From Bacteroidetes bacterium UBA955 (GTDB taxonomy: Bacteria; Bacteroidota; Bacteroidia; NS11-12g; UBA955), in contig DBCP01000163.1 in NCBI GenBank assembly GCA_002293105.1, positions 1-14,502 on the forward strand: a stretch of 14,502 nucleotides of DNA. Reading direction: 5' to 3'. How positions within the stretch are numbered: the stretch's first letter is position 1; every line of letters starts with the position of its first letter. This document shows positions 1-6,424 of this stretch, piece by piece. A model generated the notes under the pieces. It made no database searches. It was not told the DNA's origin and saw only the letters and a program-made list of their open reading frames with translations. Position numbers and translations under genes: made by a program.

Positions 1-528
1 CATCGCCCCTTCTTTTGAATCGTTTTCCGCTTTTTCCATGTATAATGGGTTCGTTAACGCCTCATCCACCTCTCCCTCCGTCAGGCCAATTTCCTTTCCC
101 AAGTCCACCAATGTTTCGATGTCGTTCAGGTTTTTACCGTCTGTGAAATAAGCGCAAAACAATCGCTCCTCCGCTTCATCACCCAACCCCTTCATCTTCG
201 CCATTTGAATGATCCGATGTCCTTTCATCGAATTTGTCACAAGTGCCCGATCAAAATTGTATTCCAAACCCACACTTTTTGCATATTGAACCACGTTGTC
301 GTGCATCGCCTTCGACTCCTCGTAACTAAAGCCCTTTCGATCGGCCAAATACCGATACAAATCATTCTGATATTCCGGCACCTCCGCCATGACAGGATCC
401 AACTGAAAGCTCTTCCATTCTATCACCAAGTCCTCCGCATGAGCAAACTGCTTCAATGCCGATTCAAAATTTCGCTTTCCGATGTAACAGAACGGACACA
501 TAATGTCCGACCAGATTTCAATTTTCAT
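1..528 (-). CDS. DsbA/FrnE-like thioredoxin-fold oxidoreductase, C-terminus cut by window edge
   Basis: Reading the minus strand from the ATG at 528-526 gives 176 open codons that run off the left edge, so the C-terminus is missing. The protein begins MKIEIWSDIMCPFCYIGKR: a first beta strand followed by the redox motif C11-P-F-C14. This is the signature of the cytoplasmic DsbA-like family (FrnE / 2-hydroxychromene-2-carboxylate isomerase group, Pfam DSBA). The helical insert (about residues 60-160, including DRALVTNSMKGHRIIQMAK) fits FrnE-type proteins, which usually have 210-240 residues, so roughly 40-60 are absent. No signal peptide is visible, suggesting cytoplasmic dithiol/disulfide exchange. 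It lies 31 bp downstream of the acetyltransferase gene on the same strand and is probably the last gene of that run. The family call is solid; the substrate is unknown. Confidence 0.88.
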   Translation of the reverse strand, partial: MKIEIWSDIMCPFCYIGKRNFESALKQFAHAEDLVIEWKSFQLDPVMAEVPEYQNDLYRYLADRKGFSYEESKAMHDNVVQYAKSVGLEYNFDRALVTNSMKGHRIIQMAKMKGLGDEAEERLFCAYFTDGKNLNDIETLVDLGKEIGLTEGEVDEALTNPLYMEKAENDSKEGAM

Positions 529-559
529 CACACGAACCTAACGCCTATTATTTAACAAA

Positions 560-1081
560 TCAACCCAGCAAATCCTTCACAAACCAATAGTCGGTCTGTG
601 GCGTGCTCCCCAACGGAAAATCGTTTTGCAACCCCGTATTCACAAACCCGTGCTTCTCGTAGAATCCGCGTGCCCGGAAATTGTATTCCCACACCGACAA
701 ATACATACGCTCATATCCATTTTCCCTAGCGAAAGCAATGGCGAAATTCATTAATTCATTGGCCACGCCCGCCCCGTGATATTCCTTCAACACATACAAT
801 CGCACCAACTCAATGCATTTATATGGTTTCAAAGCCTCCAAAGAACATCCGTAAATCGTATTGATGCGCATATACCCTTTCGCCACACCTGCCTCTTCAA
901 AGAAAAAGAAATTGTCCTGCGGATCCTGAAGCTCCGATTCGCACTGTGCCGTGTTAAAATATCGCTCCAACACACCCCTCATATCCTCCAGCGTGCATGT
1001 ATTGCCAAACGTATCGTCGAACGTCTTTCTGCCAATCGTTTGTAGCAAAGCCACATCGTTCAAATCACCCCTTCTAATCAT
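560..1081 (-). CDS. GNAT family N-acetyltransferase (PaiA-like)
   Basis: This 173-residue protein is a single Gcn5-related acetyltransferase domain, which transfers acetyl from acetyl-CoA to an amine. Motif A is at about residues 91-111 (ELVRLYVLKEYHGAGVANEL). The pyrophosphate-binding loop reads H102-G-A-G105-V-A107, with His where Gln or Arg is usual. Motif B follows (YLSVWEYNFRARGFYEKHGF, about 127-146), with the Asn and the FYEKHGF block typical of GNATs. The N-terminal TIGRKTFDDTFG segment resembles the PaiA/spermine-spermidine subgroup, but the acceptor substrate cannot be read from sequence. The gene sits 12 bp after the VOC gene and 31 bp before the DsbA-like gene, consistent with co-transcription. 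No Shine-Dalgarno is seen. Confidence 0.92.
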   Translation of the reverse strand: MIRRGDLNDVALLQTIGRKTFDDTFGNTCTLEDMRGVLERYFNTAQCESELQDPQDNFFFFEEAGVAKGYMRINTIYGCSLEALKPYKCIELVRLYVLKEYHGAGVANELMNFAIAFARENGYERMYLSVWEYNFRARGFYEKHGFVNTGLQNDFPLGSTPQTDYWFVKDLLG

Positions 1082-1093
1082 CGCTTCATCACA

Positions 1094-1525
1094 TTACGCC
1101 ACCGCGGCCTCTAACTGGGCGATGTCGAACTTCGACATTTGCATAAACGCATACGCTGCCTTTGGCGCCGTTTCAGGATTCGTCATCAATTTTCCCAAAA
1201 CACTGGGCACCACCTGCCATGAAATTCCATACTTATCCTTGATCCAACCACACTGTCCGGGCGCGCCCTCCTTGGAAAAATAATCCCAAAAGTGATCAAT
1301 CTCATCCTGGGTATCCACCGTTAAAACAAACGAAATCTTCTCATTGAACGGCACCGCCGCGATCCCATTGTTCAACCCCATGAATCGGATGCCCGCAATT
1401 TCATACACCACCGCCATTGGATTCTCTGAAATCAAAACAAAATCAGGGAATACTGTGCGATAATAGTCCGCCATTTCCTTGGCGCTGTCGTGACTCCAAA
1501 TGCAATTTGACAATTTTACCGACAT
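1094..1525 (-). CDS. VOC superfamily protein, PhnB / 3-demethylubiquinone methyltransferase-like fold
   Basis: A 143-residue glyoxalase/bleomycin-resistance-fold protein of the PhnB-like group (Pfam 3-dmu-9_3-mt). The diagnostic segment is GWIKDKYGISWQVVP at residues 93-107, preceded by the beta strand FVLTVDTQDEIDHFWDYFSKEG and followed by a helical tail with the usual KAAYAFMQMSKFDI ending. The family's annotation as a ubiquinone methyltransferase is historical; most members have no established reaction, so only the fold should be trusted. It begins 4 bp after the SRPBCC gene stops, and SRPBCC, PhnB-like and DUF1801 genes are often neighbours in Bacteroidetes. All three occur here, although DUF1801 is in the opposite run. 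Translation from the ATG at 1525 gives a full-length protein. Confidence 0.9.
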   Translation of the reverse strand: MSVKLSNCIWSHDSAKEMADYYRTVFPDFVLISENPMAVVYEIAGIRFMGLNNGIAAVPFNEKISFVLTVDTQDEIDHFWDYFSKEGAPGQCGWIKDKYGISWQVVPSVLGKLMTNPETAPKAAYAFMQMSKFDIAQLEAAVA

Positions 1526-1529
1526 CCGC

Positions 1530-1940
1530 TTAACCTTTATGGGCCTCCACGTATGCTTTAAAACGACCCAATATCATTTGCCAGCCCATTCGCTGCATAT
1601 CCTCGGGATTTTGATTTTCTGGCTCGAACGACTCAATCACTTTCGTGCCCGATGCCGTAACCTCAAACTGGGTTGTCCATCTGCGACCATCATCCAACAA
1701 AACATCAATAGCGACATATTGCTCCACCCGCTCATACACACCCCCAAAATCAAAGACAAAGGATCCATCGCGCGCGGCCATGGTTGAGGTAAACCTCCCT
1801 CCATTGCGCAAATCCACCACTGAATTGGGACAGTGCCAATCGTCGCCGGCGAAATTCCAACCTTGAATATGTTGTGGTTCAGACCACATCGCCCAAACCG
1901 TTTCAACCGGTGCCGCGATTTCTGTTTCTATCGTAATCAT
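1530..1940 (-). CDS. SRPBCC domain protein (AHSA1 / polyketide cyclase-like)
   Basis: A 136-residue START-like (Bet v1 fold) protein of the AHSA1-type SRPBCC family. The start MITIETEIAAPVETVWAMWSEPQHIQGWNFA is the canonical first strand plus helix of such proteins. It continues with DLRNGGRF (about 44-50), strand-rich centre YERVEQYVAIDVLLDDGRRWTTQFEV, and the long C-terminal helix (about 112-134) that lines the hydrophobic cavity. These proteins bind small hydrophobic ligands; Aha1-like chaperone stimulation is not implied by the fold alone. It is the first gene of the minus-strand run SRPBCC-VOC-GNAT-DsbA. The 158 bp upstream, shared with the divergent gene at 2099, contain only near-matches to TAnnTTTG (for example TAAGTTCG close to the start) and no convincing -33 element. 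Confidence 0.92.
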   Translation of the reverse strand: MITIETEIAAPVETVWAMWSEPQHIQGWNFAGDDWHCPNSVVDLRNGGRFTSTMAARDGSFVFDFGGVYERVEQYVAIDVLLDDGRRWTTQFEVTASGTKVIESFEPENQNPEDMQRMGWQMILGRFKAYVEAHKG

Positions 1941-2098
1941 GTCGCGAACTTACAGCAGCACTCCAGCATTTCCTTGTCCTACCCCCATAAAAACCATCGA
2001 AAATCCCGCTAATTCATCGAATCTAACAAACCGTTTACAATCTTTCGCACACTTCTGTTTATCCTTGCAGCAGCCATTGGACTCAACGATAAATAAAA

Positions 2099-2428
2099 AT
2101 GTATATCTCAATAACCGGCCTCAAACCCAAAGGAATTATCAGCTTTTTCAGGTTTTGGCGATTGGCCATCCCATCCTTCGCACAAGCCCAATCGGCCGAG
2201 GGCATTTTGTTCTCCCAAGTAAAGCGAAAAGGCGGCTACCAATGCACCCTCACAGCCTGGGAAAGTCGCGACCACATGCTAGCATTCATGCGCAGCGGCG
2301 TTCACCTCAAAGCCATGAAAGCCTTCCATCAAATCGCTACCGGCAGAACCTATGGTTACGAATCAGATAGCATTCCCACATGGGATAACGCCTACACCGA
2401 CCTCATTGAAAAAGGCAAAGTGTATTGA
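2099..2428 (+). CDS. Dimeric alpha-beta barrel (antibiotic biosynthesis monooxygenase-like) protein
   Basis: A 109-residue protein resembling small spheroidene-monooxygenase/ABM-superfamily proteins of unknown function. Recognisable parts are the opening strand MYISITGLKPKG, the helix ISFFRFWRLAIPSFAQAQ, the strand HTLTAW-like segment CTLTAWESRDHMLAFMRSGVHLKAM (about 49-73), and the closing ATGRTYGYESDSIPTWDNA. In relatives this last segment ends the ferredoxin-like domain. Only one domain is present, so a homodimer is expected. The catalytic role is unproven in these relatives. A near-consensus -7 box TATCCTTG lies at 2060-2067, about 30 bp before the start, without a clear TTG partner. The stop codon lies 2 bp before the AlkB-like ATG, so the two are almost certainly co-transcribed. 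Confidence 0.75.
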   Translation: MYISITGLKPKGIISFFRFWRLAIPSFAQAQSAEGILFSQVKRKGGYQCTLTAWESRDHMLAFMRSGVHLKAMKAFHQIATGRTYGYESDSIPTWDNAYTDLIEKGKVY

Positions 2429-2430
2429 TA

Positions 2431-3021
2431 ATGTCCTTGCCCCCACAGCTACAATACCACGAAAACATCTTCGACGTCCAGTCGCAAAATACCCTGTTTG
2501 ATTCGCTCAAACACGACATCGCTTGGAAGCAAGACCACATCAAATTGTTTGGCAAAGTGTACCCCACACCTCGCTTGGTGGCATGGTATGGCGATCCACA
2601 CTGCACGTATACCTATAGCGGCGTGGTGAACACCCCACTGGCATGGACACCCACCCTGCTTGCCATCAAAGACCGCATCGAACAACTGCTCTACCCCGCC
2701 AAATTCAACTGTGTATTGCTCAATTTTTATCGCGATGGGCACGACAAAATGGGCTGGCATTCCGATGATGAAAAAGAACTCGGACCCAATCCCAGCATCG
2801 CTTCGGTGAGTTTTGGCGCTACCCGCAGGTTCGATTTCAAACACAAAACAGACCCTAGCAACAAGTTTTCACTGGAACTGCACAGCGGATCTGTACTTTT
2901 GATGCAAGGCGATATGCAGCACCATTGGCTACACCAACTGCCCGCCCAAAAACGCATCCTTACACCCCGCATCAATCTCACCTTCCGATTCATTCCAGAA
3001 CAAACCCACCCCCAACGCTAA
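2431..3021 (+). CDS. AlkB-like Fe(II)/2-oxoglutarate-dependent nucleic acid dealkylase
   Basis: This 196-residue protein belongs to the AlkB family (ALKBH2/3-like bacterial group), which oxidatively removes alkyl lesions such as 1-methyladenine and 3-methylcytosine. All the expected core residues are visible: the NFY segment N98-F-Y100, the iron ligands H110-x-D112 in WHSDDE and distal H168 in WLHQLP, and the 2-oxoglutarate-binding arginines R180 and R186 in PRINLTFRF. The R-x5-R spacing matches E. coli AlkB R204/R210. FGATRRF (128-134) is the usual substrate-lid/strand block. A TTG-ATA start two codons upstream (2425) would overlap the preceding gene, but the ATG at 2431 is preferred because the protein is complete from there. 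It follows the ABM-like gene by 2 bp and is followed by a short hairpin with a T-run, a possible end of that transcript. Confidence 0.93.
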   Translation: MSLPPQLQYHENIFDVQSQNTLFDSLKHDIAWKQDHIKLFGKVYPTPRLVAWYGDPHCTYTYSGVVNTPLAWTPTLLAIKDRIEQLLYPAKFNCVLLNFYRDGHDKMGWHSDDEKELGPNPSIASVSFGATRRFDFKHKTDPSNKFSLELHSGSVLLMQGDMQHHWLHQLPAQKRILTPRINLTFRFIPEQTHPQR

Positions 3022-3039
3022 AACGTTTGTCATTTTCCC

Positions 3040-3058
3040 ACCTTGAAAAGGTCTTTTT
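3040..3058 (+). terminator. Possible weak rho-independent terminator after the AlkB-like gene
   Basis: A 5-bp stem ACCTT/AAGGT with a GAA loop (3040-3052) is followed directly by CTTTTT. It lies 19 bp beyond the AlkB stop. The stem is short and A/T-containing, so termination may be partial. No clear new promoter is visible before the membrane-protein gene at 3084, so read-through is plausible. Confidence 0.35.
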
Positions 3059-3083
3059 CCGAGAGAATCGTTAATTTCCCATC

Positions 3084-3554
3084 ATGTTTCAGAAAATTGG
3101 CTTACTCGCTGTTCGTTTTATGCGCTGGATTTCTTCTGTTTGGCGCAATTTCATCGGAACTATTTTGGGTCTGATTGTGGGCGGCAACATCAACTTGGCC
3201 ATCGTCAACATCAGCACCGACATCATTCCCGGGCCAGCGGGCGCCGATGTCAAAACGATGGAAGGACTGCAAAAGAGCATTCATTTGTTTGAACCCAAGC
3301 ACTTCATCATGCCATTTTTGGCCCATGCAATAGGCACTCTTGTGGCGGCTTTATTGGCATCATTGTTTGCAAAGTCTCATAGAAAGCGCTGTGCGATGGC
3401 TACAGGGATTGTATTTTTCTTTGGCGGTGCGATGGCCGTTTCGATGCTTCCTGCACCGTTGTGGTTCAACATCACCGATTTGGCATTTGCTTACATCCCC
3501 ATGGCGATGCTTGGCCATTGGATTTCCACCAAATTTTTGCCTGACCCTGCATGA
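3084..3554 (+). CDS. Small integral membrane protein of unknown function
   Basis: I do not recognise a named family beyond a resemblance to uncharacterised small membrane proteins of Bacteroidetes. The 156 residues carry about four hydrophobic helices: roughly 22-42 (NFIGTILGLIVGGNINLAIV), 75-95 (IMPFLAHAIGTLVAALLASLF), 103-122 (CAMATGIVFFFGGAMAVSML) and 128-148 (ITDLAFAYIPMAMLGHWIST). The positive cluster KSHRKR at 97-102 between helices 2 and 3 would sit on the cytoplasmic side. The 30-residue loop between helices 1 and 2 contains Pro-Gly-Pro and is likely external. The stop overlaps the start of the following DUF1801 gene by four bases (ATGA), a sign of translational coupling. There is no catalytic signature to support an enzymatic role. 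Confidence 0.78.
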   Translation: MFQKIGLLAVRFMRWISSVWRNFIGTILGLIVGGNINLAIVNISTDIIPGPAGADVKTMEGLQKSIHLFEPKHFIMPFLAHAIGTLVAALLASLFAKSHRKRCAMATGIVFFFGGAMAVSMLPAPLWFNITDLAFAYIPMAMLGHWISTKFLPDPA

Positions 3555-3913
3555 CGGTAAACGGGTATATAGAGCAATTACCTCCCACGCAGCGCGAAGC
3601 GCTGCAAAAGCTGCGCGAGCTGATTCAATCACAAGTTCCGAAAGCAGAGGAAACCATCAGCTACGGAATGCCCGCCTTCAAACAGAATGGCATATTGGTT
3701 TATTATGCGGCCTTCACCAACCACATGAGCCTGTTTGTAATGCCCAAAGTACTAGACCAAGTGAGACCATGGCTCCAAGGGCGCTCCACCACAAAAAGCG
3801 CCATTCATTTCACCGAAAGCGACCCCATTCCTGCGGATATTGTAACACGGTGCCTTGCGCTGCGATTGCAAGAAATCGAAGAAAAATTGGCCAAGAAAAA
3901 ATCAAAAAAATAA
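3551..3913 (+). CDS. DUF1801 / YdhG-like (putative iron chaperone fold) protein
   Basis: A 120-residue single-domain protein of the DUF1801 (YdhG/YdeI-like, frataxin-like fold) family. Typical elements are the N-terminal YIEQLPPTQREALQKLRELIQSQVPKAEE, the family hallmark ISYGMPAFK at 36-44, the strand ILVYYAAFTNHMSLFVMP, and the later KSAIHFTESDPIPADIVTRC block leading to the C-terminal helix. The tail is lysine-rich (KLAKKKSKK). Homologues are annotated as iron chaperones or hypothetical; evidence for iron handling is thin, so the name is cautious. Its ATG lies inside the preceding stop (ATGA overlap), and it ends 4 bp before the CorA start, which places it in the middle of a tightly packed plus-strand operon. 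Confidence 0.88.
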   Translation: MTVNGYIEQLPPTQREALQKLRELIQSQVPKAEETISYGMPAFKQNGILVYYAAFTNHMSLFVMPKVLDQVRPWLQGRSTTKSAIHFTESDPIPADIVTRCLALRLQEIEEKLAKKKSKK

Positions 3914-3917
3914 GTCC

Positions 3918-4826
3918 ATGACCAGCAAAATGATCATCAGAGAATTTCCACTCACCGGAAACAAACGCTGGATCGACATCCAATCGCCTAGCGCAGCAGA
4001 ACTCGACCAATTTGCCGAAAGCCACAAAATCCATCAAAAAAATCTCAAGGATTGCTTGGAGTCTGACCACCTGCCCAAATTCGAAGACACAGAACCCCTG
4101 CAATTCCTTATCACCCGCGTAATTGTTGGCAACACACGTGAAGACCATACCGTGCAAGAAATCAGCAGCAAGGTGGCGATGTTCTTTGACGAAAATACAT
4201 TGATCACCGTTCACAGATTGCCTCACGACTTCATCGAAGACATGATCACACGTTACATCGAACCCAAAAAAATCCACCAACCCAAAGACATTGCGGTAAA
4301 ATTGATCAAAGGCAGTTTGAGGAGCTTTGAGCGCTTCACCCTCACCCTCAACGAACAAATAGACCACATCGAGGACACCATTTTCATAAAAACGAGAAAG
4401 ATCAACACGTTGCAAGAATTGTATTTCCTCAAGCGCCAAAGCAACATCGGTCGGAAGTTATTGTTGCTCACCCGAGAGGTTTTAACGGGGTTACAAGGGC
4501 ATCACAAAGCCCCCGCTGATCTGCAAGACGCGTTTGACCTACACAACAAAGTGGAGTTGTATTTTGATCAGTTAACAGACGACGTAAACAACCTCCTCAC
4601 CGTGTATTTGTCTGTCTCTTCCCAAAAAACCAATGAGGTAATGAAAGTACTAACCGTGTTTTCGGCCTTCTTTTTACCATTGACGTTTTTGGTAGGTGTA
4701 TACGGAATGAACTTCAAATACATGCCGGAATTGGAACAACGTTTGGGCTATCCTGCTGTTTGCGCTGTCATGTTGGGCATTGTGATCTTCATTTATGTGT
4801 GGTTCCGAAGAAAAAACTGGCTATAA
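3918..4826 (+). CDS. corA: CorA-family Mg2+/Co2+ transporter
   Basis: The 302-residue protein has the CorA architecture: a large cytoplasmic N-terminal alpha/beta domain, a long helical stalk (about 140-235), and two C-terminal transmembrane helices (about 243-262 and 278-296) linked by the ion-selecting signature G263-M-N265 in YGMNFKYMPEL. The short C-terminus FRRKNWL is positively charged, as in CorA pentamers that place it in the cytoplasm. The open frame extends 21 codons further upstream, inside the DUF1801 gene, but those residues are lysine-rich read-through of another frame. The ATG at 3918, 4 bp after the preceding stop, gives normal CorA length; the ATG at 3930 is an alternative. 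It is followed by the LOG gene after 4 bp. Function: magnesium (and possibly cobalt) influx through the inner membrane. Confidence 0.93.
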   Translation: MTSKMIIREFPLTGNKRWIDIQSPSAAELDQFAESHKIHQKNLKDCLESDHLPKFEDTEPLQFLITRVIVGNTREDHTVQEISSKVAMFFDENTLITVHRLPHDFIEDMITRYIEPKKIHQPKDIAVKLIKGSLRSFERFTLTLNEQIDHIEDTIFIKTRKINTLQELYFLKRQSNIGRKLLLLTREVLTGLQGHHKAPADLQDAFDLHNKVELYFDQLTDDVNNLLTVYLSVSSQKTNEVMKVLTVFSAFFLPLTFLVGVYGMNFKYMPELEQRLGYPAVCAVMLGIVIFIYVWFRRKNWL

Positions 4827-4830
4827 CCCC

Positions 4831-5424
4831 ATGAAAAAATCAATCAACACCGTTTGCATATACTGTGCATCCAGCAACCAAATCCCGCAGAAATATTTTG
4901 AAGCGGCGAAGCAGTTATCACAAACACTGGCCGAAGCCGGAATACACATCGTGTATGGCGGCGGAGGCACCGGATTGATGGGACAAGTAGCTACAACCGC
5001 CATGCAACATGGAGGCCATGTCACTGGCATCATCCCAGCCTTCATGAAAGCCGCCAAATGGGATCACCCCGAAGTGGAGAACATGCACATCGTGACCGAC
5101 ATGCATGAACGCAAACGAAAGTTCATTGAGCAATCCAACGCCATCATCGCCCTGCCCGGTGGCTGTGGCACCTTTGAAGAATTGTTCGAAGCCATCACCT
5201 TAAAACAACTGGGCCAACACACCCACCCCATCATCATCGTGAACGTGGATGGCTTTTACGACCCCATCCTACAGATGCTCAACAAAGTGGTTGAAGAACG
5301 ATTCATGGGCGAACACCACCGCGATTGCTGGAGTGTAATCACAGACCCAACAACGATCATCGAAGCCATTGAAAATGCCCCCGGATGGCCTGATGACGCC
5401 ATCAATACCGCCGCGTTGATGTAA
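4831..5424 (+). CDS. LOG family protein (TIGR00730; nucleotide phosphoribohydrolase-like)
   Basis: A 197-residue LOG/lysine-decarboxylase-like Rossmann protein. It shows both defining motifs: GGGGTGLMG at 43-51 and PGGCGTFEE at 109-117, with the conserved Arg-Lys of MHERKRK at 92-97. Characterised members hydrolyse nucleoside 5'-monophosphates (cytokinin riboside monophosphates in plants and some bacteria, AMP and related nucleotides in others), releasing the base and ribose 5-phosphate. The old 'lysine decarboxylase' name is wrong. In a free-living bacterium nucleotide salvage is more likely than cytokinin production. The ATG at 4831 is chosen over an upstream in-frame start at 4795 because the latter would begin inside corA. 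The gene starts 4 bp after corA and ends that operon. Confidence 0.93.
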   Translation: MKKSINTVCIYCASSNQIPQKYFEAAKQLSQTLAEAGIHIVYGGGGTGLMGQVATTAMQHGGHVTGIIPAFMKAAKWDHPEVENMHIVTDMHERKRKFIEQSNAIIALPGGCGTFEELFEAITLKQLGQHTHPIIIVNVDGFYDPILQMLNKVVEERFMGEHHRDCWSVITDPTTIIEAIENAPGWPDDAINTAALM

Positions 5425-5493
5425 AGACTCCATGCGGCCGCACTTATGCATGTTTTCAATGACGGCGAACCTTATCTCAATGTGTATGTTCGA

Positions 5494-5501
5494 TATTTTT
5501 G
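5494..5501 (+). promoter_or_regulatory. Bacteroidetes -7 promoter element upstream of the SPFH gene
   Basis: TATTTTTG matches the TAnnTTTG consensus exactly and ends 15 bp before the SPFH start codon, giving an expected leader of about 12 nt. No TTG sits at the usual -33 distance, so the promoter is only half supported. The A-rich TAAAGAAA just before the ATG is the only candidate ribosome-loading sequence. Confidence 0.45.
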
Positions 5502-5516
5502 TAATACCTAAAGAAA

Positions 5517-6410
5517 ATGAAACACACGTACGCCAGACTCTTCGCTTCCATCACAACCTGCATGGTTCTTTTATCCGCTTGCACCATCATCAAACCAGGT
5601 GAAACTGGGGTAAAACGTCGATTGGGGAAACTCAGCAACCAATCTTACGAGCCTGGAATCAGAGTATTCAACCCCTTCTTGAGTCGAATCTTGATAGTGC
5701 CACTAAAAACAGTCAATCTAGCTGTTAAACTGCCATTACCCAGCAGAGAAGGCCTCACCATTCAATCCGAAATCTCCATCCTTTATCGCATCGAAAAGCA
5801 ATCAGCCCCCGATGTGATCCGAAACATCGGCATGGATTACGCCGAAGTCATCATTCTTCCTGTTTTTCGCTCTGCCGCTGCCGATGTAACATCAAAATTT
5901 TACGCCAAAGACATGCACAGCGGTGAAAGGGCATTGATTGAACGCAATATCCGCGACACGATGATGGAAATTCTTGGCCCAAAAGGATTCATTGTAGAAA
6001 ATGTTCTATTGAAGTCGATTTCTCTGCCCCAAGGTTTATCAGCCGCCATTGAAGAAAAATTGCGCGCAGAGCAAGAAGCTCAACGCATGGAATTCACCAA
6101 ACAACGCGAAAAACTTGAAGCAGAAAGAAAGGCCATCGCCGCAGAAGGTGACAAACAGGCTGCCATCATTGGCGCACAAGCTCAAGCAGAAGTGGCAAAA
6201 TTGAACGCGGAAGGACAAGCCATCGCCATCAAATTAGAAGCCGAAGCCAAGGCAAAAGCCAATGAATTGTTGACAAAAACGCTTACACAGGATGTTCTCA
6301 AAAACAACCAAATCGAAGCCTTCAAGTTGCTGTCTCAAAGTGCCAACACCAAGGTCATCATCACCGATGGAAAAACACCGCTGATTGGCATTCCCGAAGT
6401 GGGTAAATAA
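5517..6410 (+). CDS. SPFH/Band 7 (prohibitin-like) protein with lipoprotein signal
   Basis: The 297 residues form a stomatin/prohibitin-type SPFH domain (about 27-175) followed by a long Ala/Glu/Lys-rich coiled coil (about 175-255) and a short C-terminal region. Prohibitin features include KPGETGVKRRLGKL, YEPGIRVFNPF, the strand TIQSEISILYRIE and FIVENVLLKSISLPQGLSAAIEEKLRAEQEAQRM. The N-terminus is a lipoprotein signal peptide: basic start, hydrophobic core and lipobox L19-S20-A21-C22, so the mature protein should be lipidated at Cys22 rather than held by a transmembrane helix. Residues after Cys22 (TIIKPGE) are not the acidic/lysine-rich export signal described for surface lipoproteins, suggesting the periplasmic face. 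SPFH proteins assemble into ring or cage oligomers and often modulate proteases; no FtsH or NfeD partner is adjacent. It converges with the M1 gene, with 14 bp between stops. Confidence 0.9.
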   Translation: MKHTYARLFASITTCMVLLSACTIIKPGETGVKRRLGKLSNQSYEPGIRVFNPFLSRILIVPLKTVNLAVKLPLPSREGLTIQSEISILYRIEKQSAPDVIRNIGMDYAEVIILPVFRSAAADVTSKFYAKDMHSGERALIERNIRDTMMEILGPKGFIVENVLLKSISLPQGLSAAIEEKLRAEQEAQRMEFTKQREKLEAERKAIAAEGDKQAAIIGAQAQAEVAKLNAEGQAIAIKLEAEAKAKANELLTKTLTQDVLKNNQIEAFKLLSQSANTKVIITDGKTPLIGIPEVGK

Positions 6411-6424
6411 CCCTCGCGCTGTGA

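Noticed and set aside
2425..2430. TTG start for the AlkB-like protein
   Set aside because: It adds only two residues and lies within the upstream stop region; the ATG at 2431 is adequate.
3340..3921. 193-codon plus-strand frame overlapping the membrane-protein and DUF1801 genes
   Set aside because: It spans two recognisable genes in another frame, and its translation is Cys/Arg/Ser-rich without a domain.
3810..4439. 209-codon minus-strand frame opposite corA
   Set aside because: The overlapping plus-strand gene is an unambiguous CorA; the antisense translation shows no motif and no promoter.
5431..5454. CATGC/GCATG inverted repeat plus TGCGGCCGCA palindrome followed by TTTT after the LOG gene, as a terminator
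   Set aside because: The outer stem is only 5 bp with a 12-nt loop, and the inner palindrome would give almost no loop; too weak to call.
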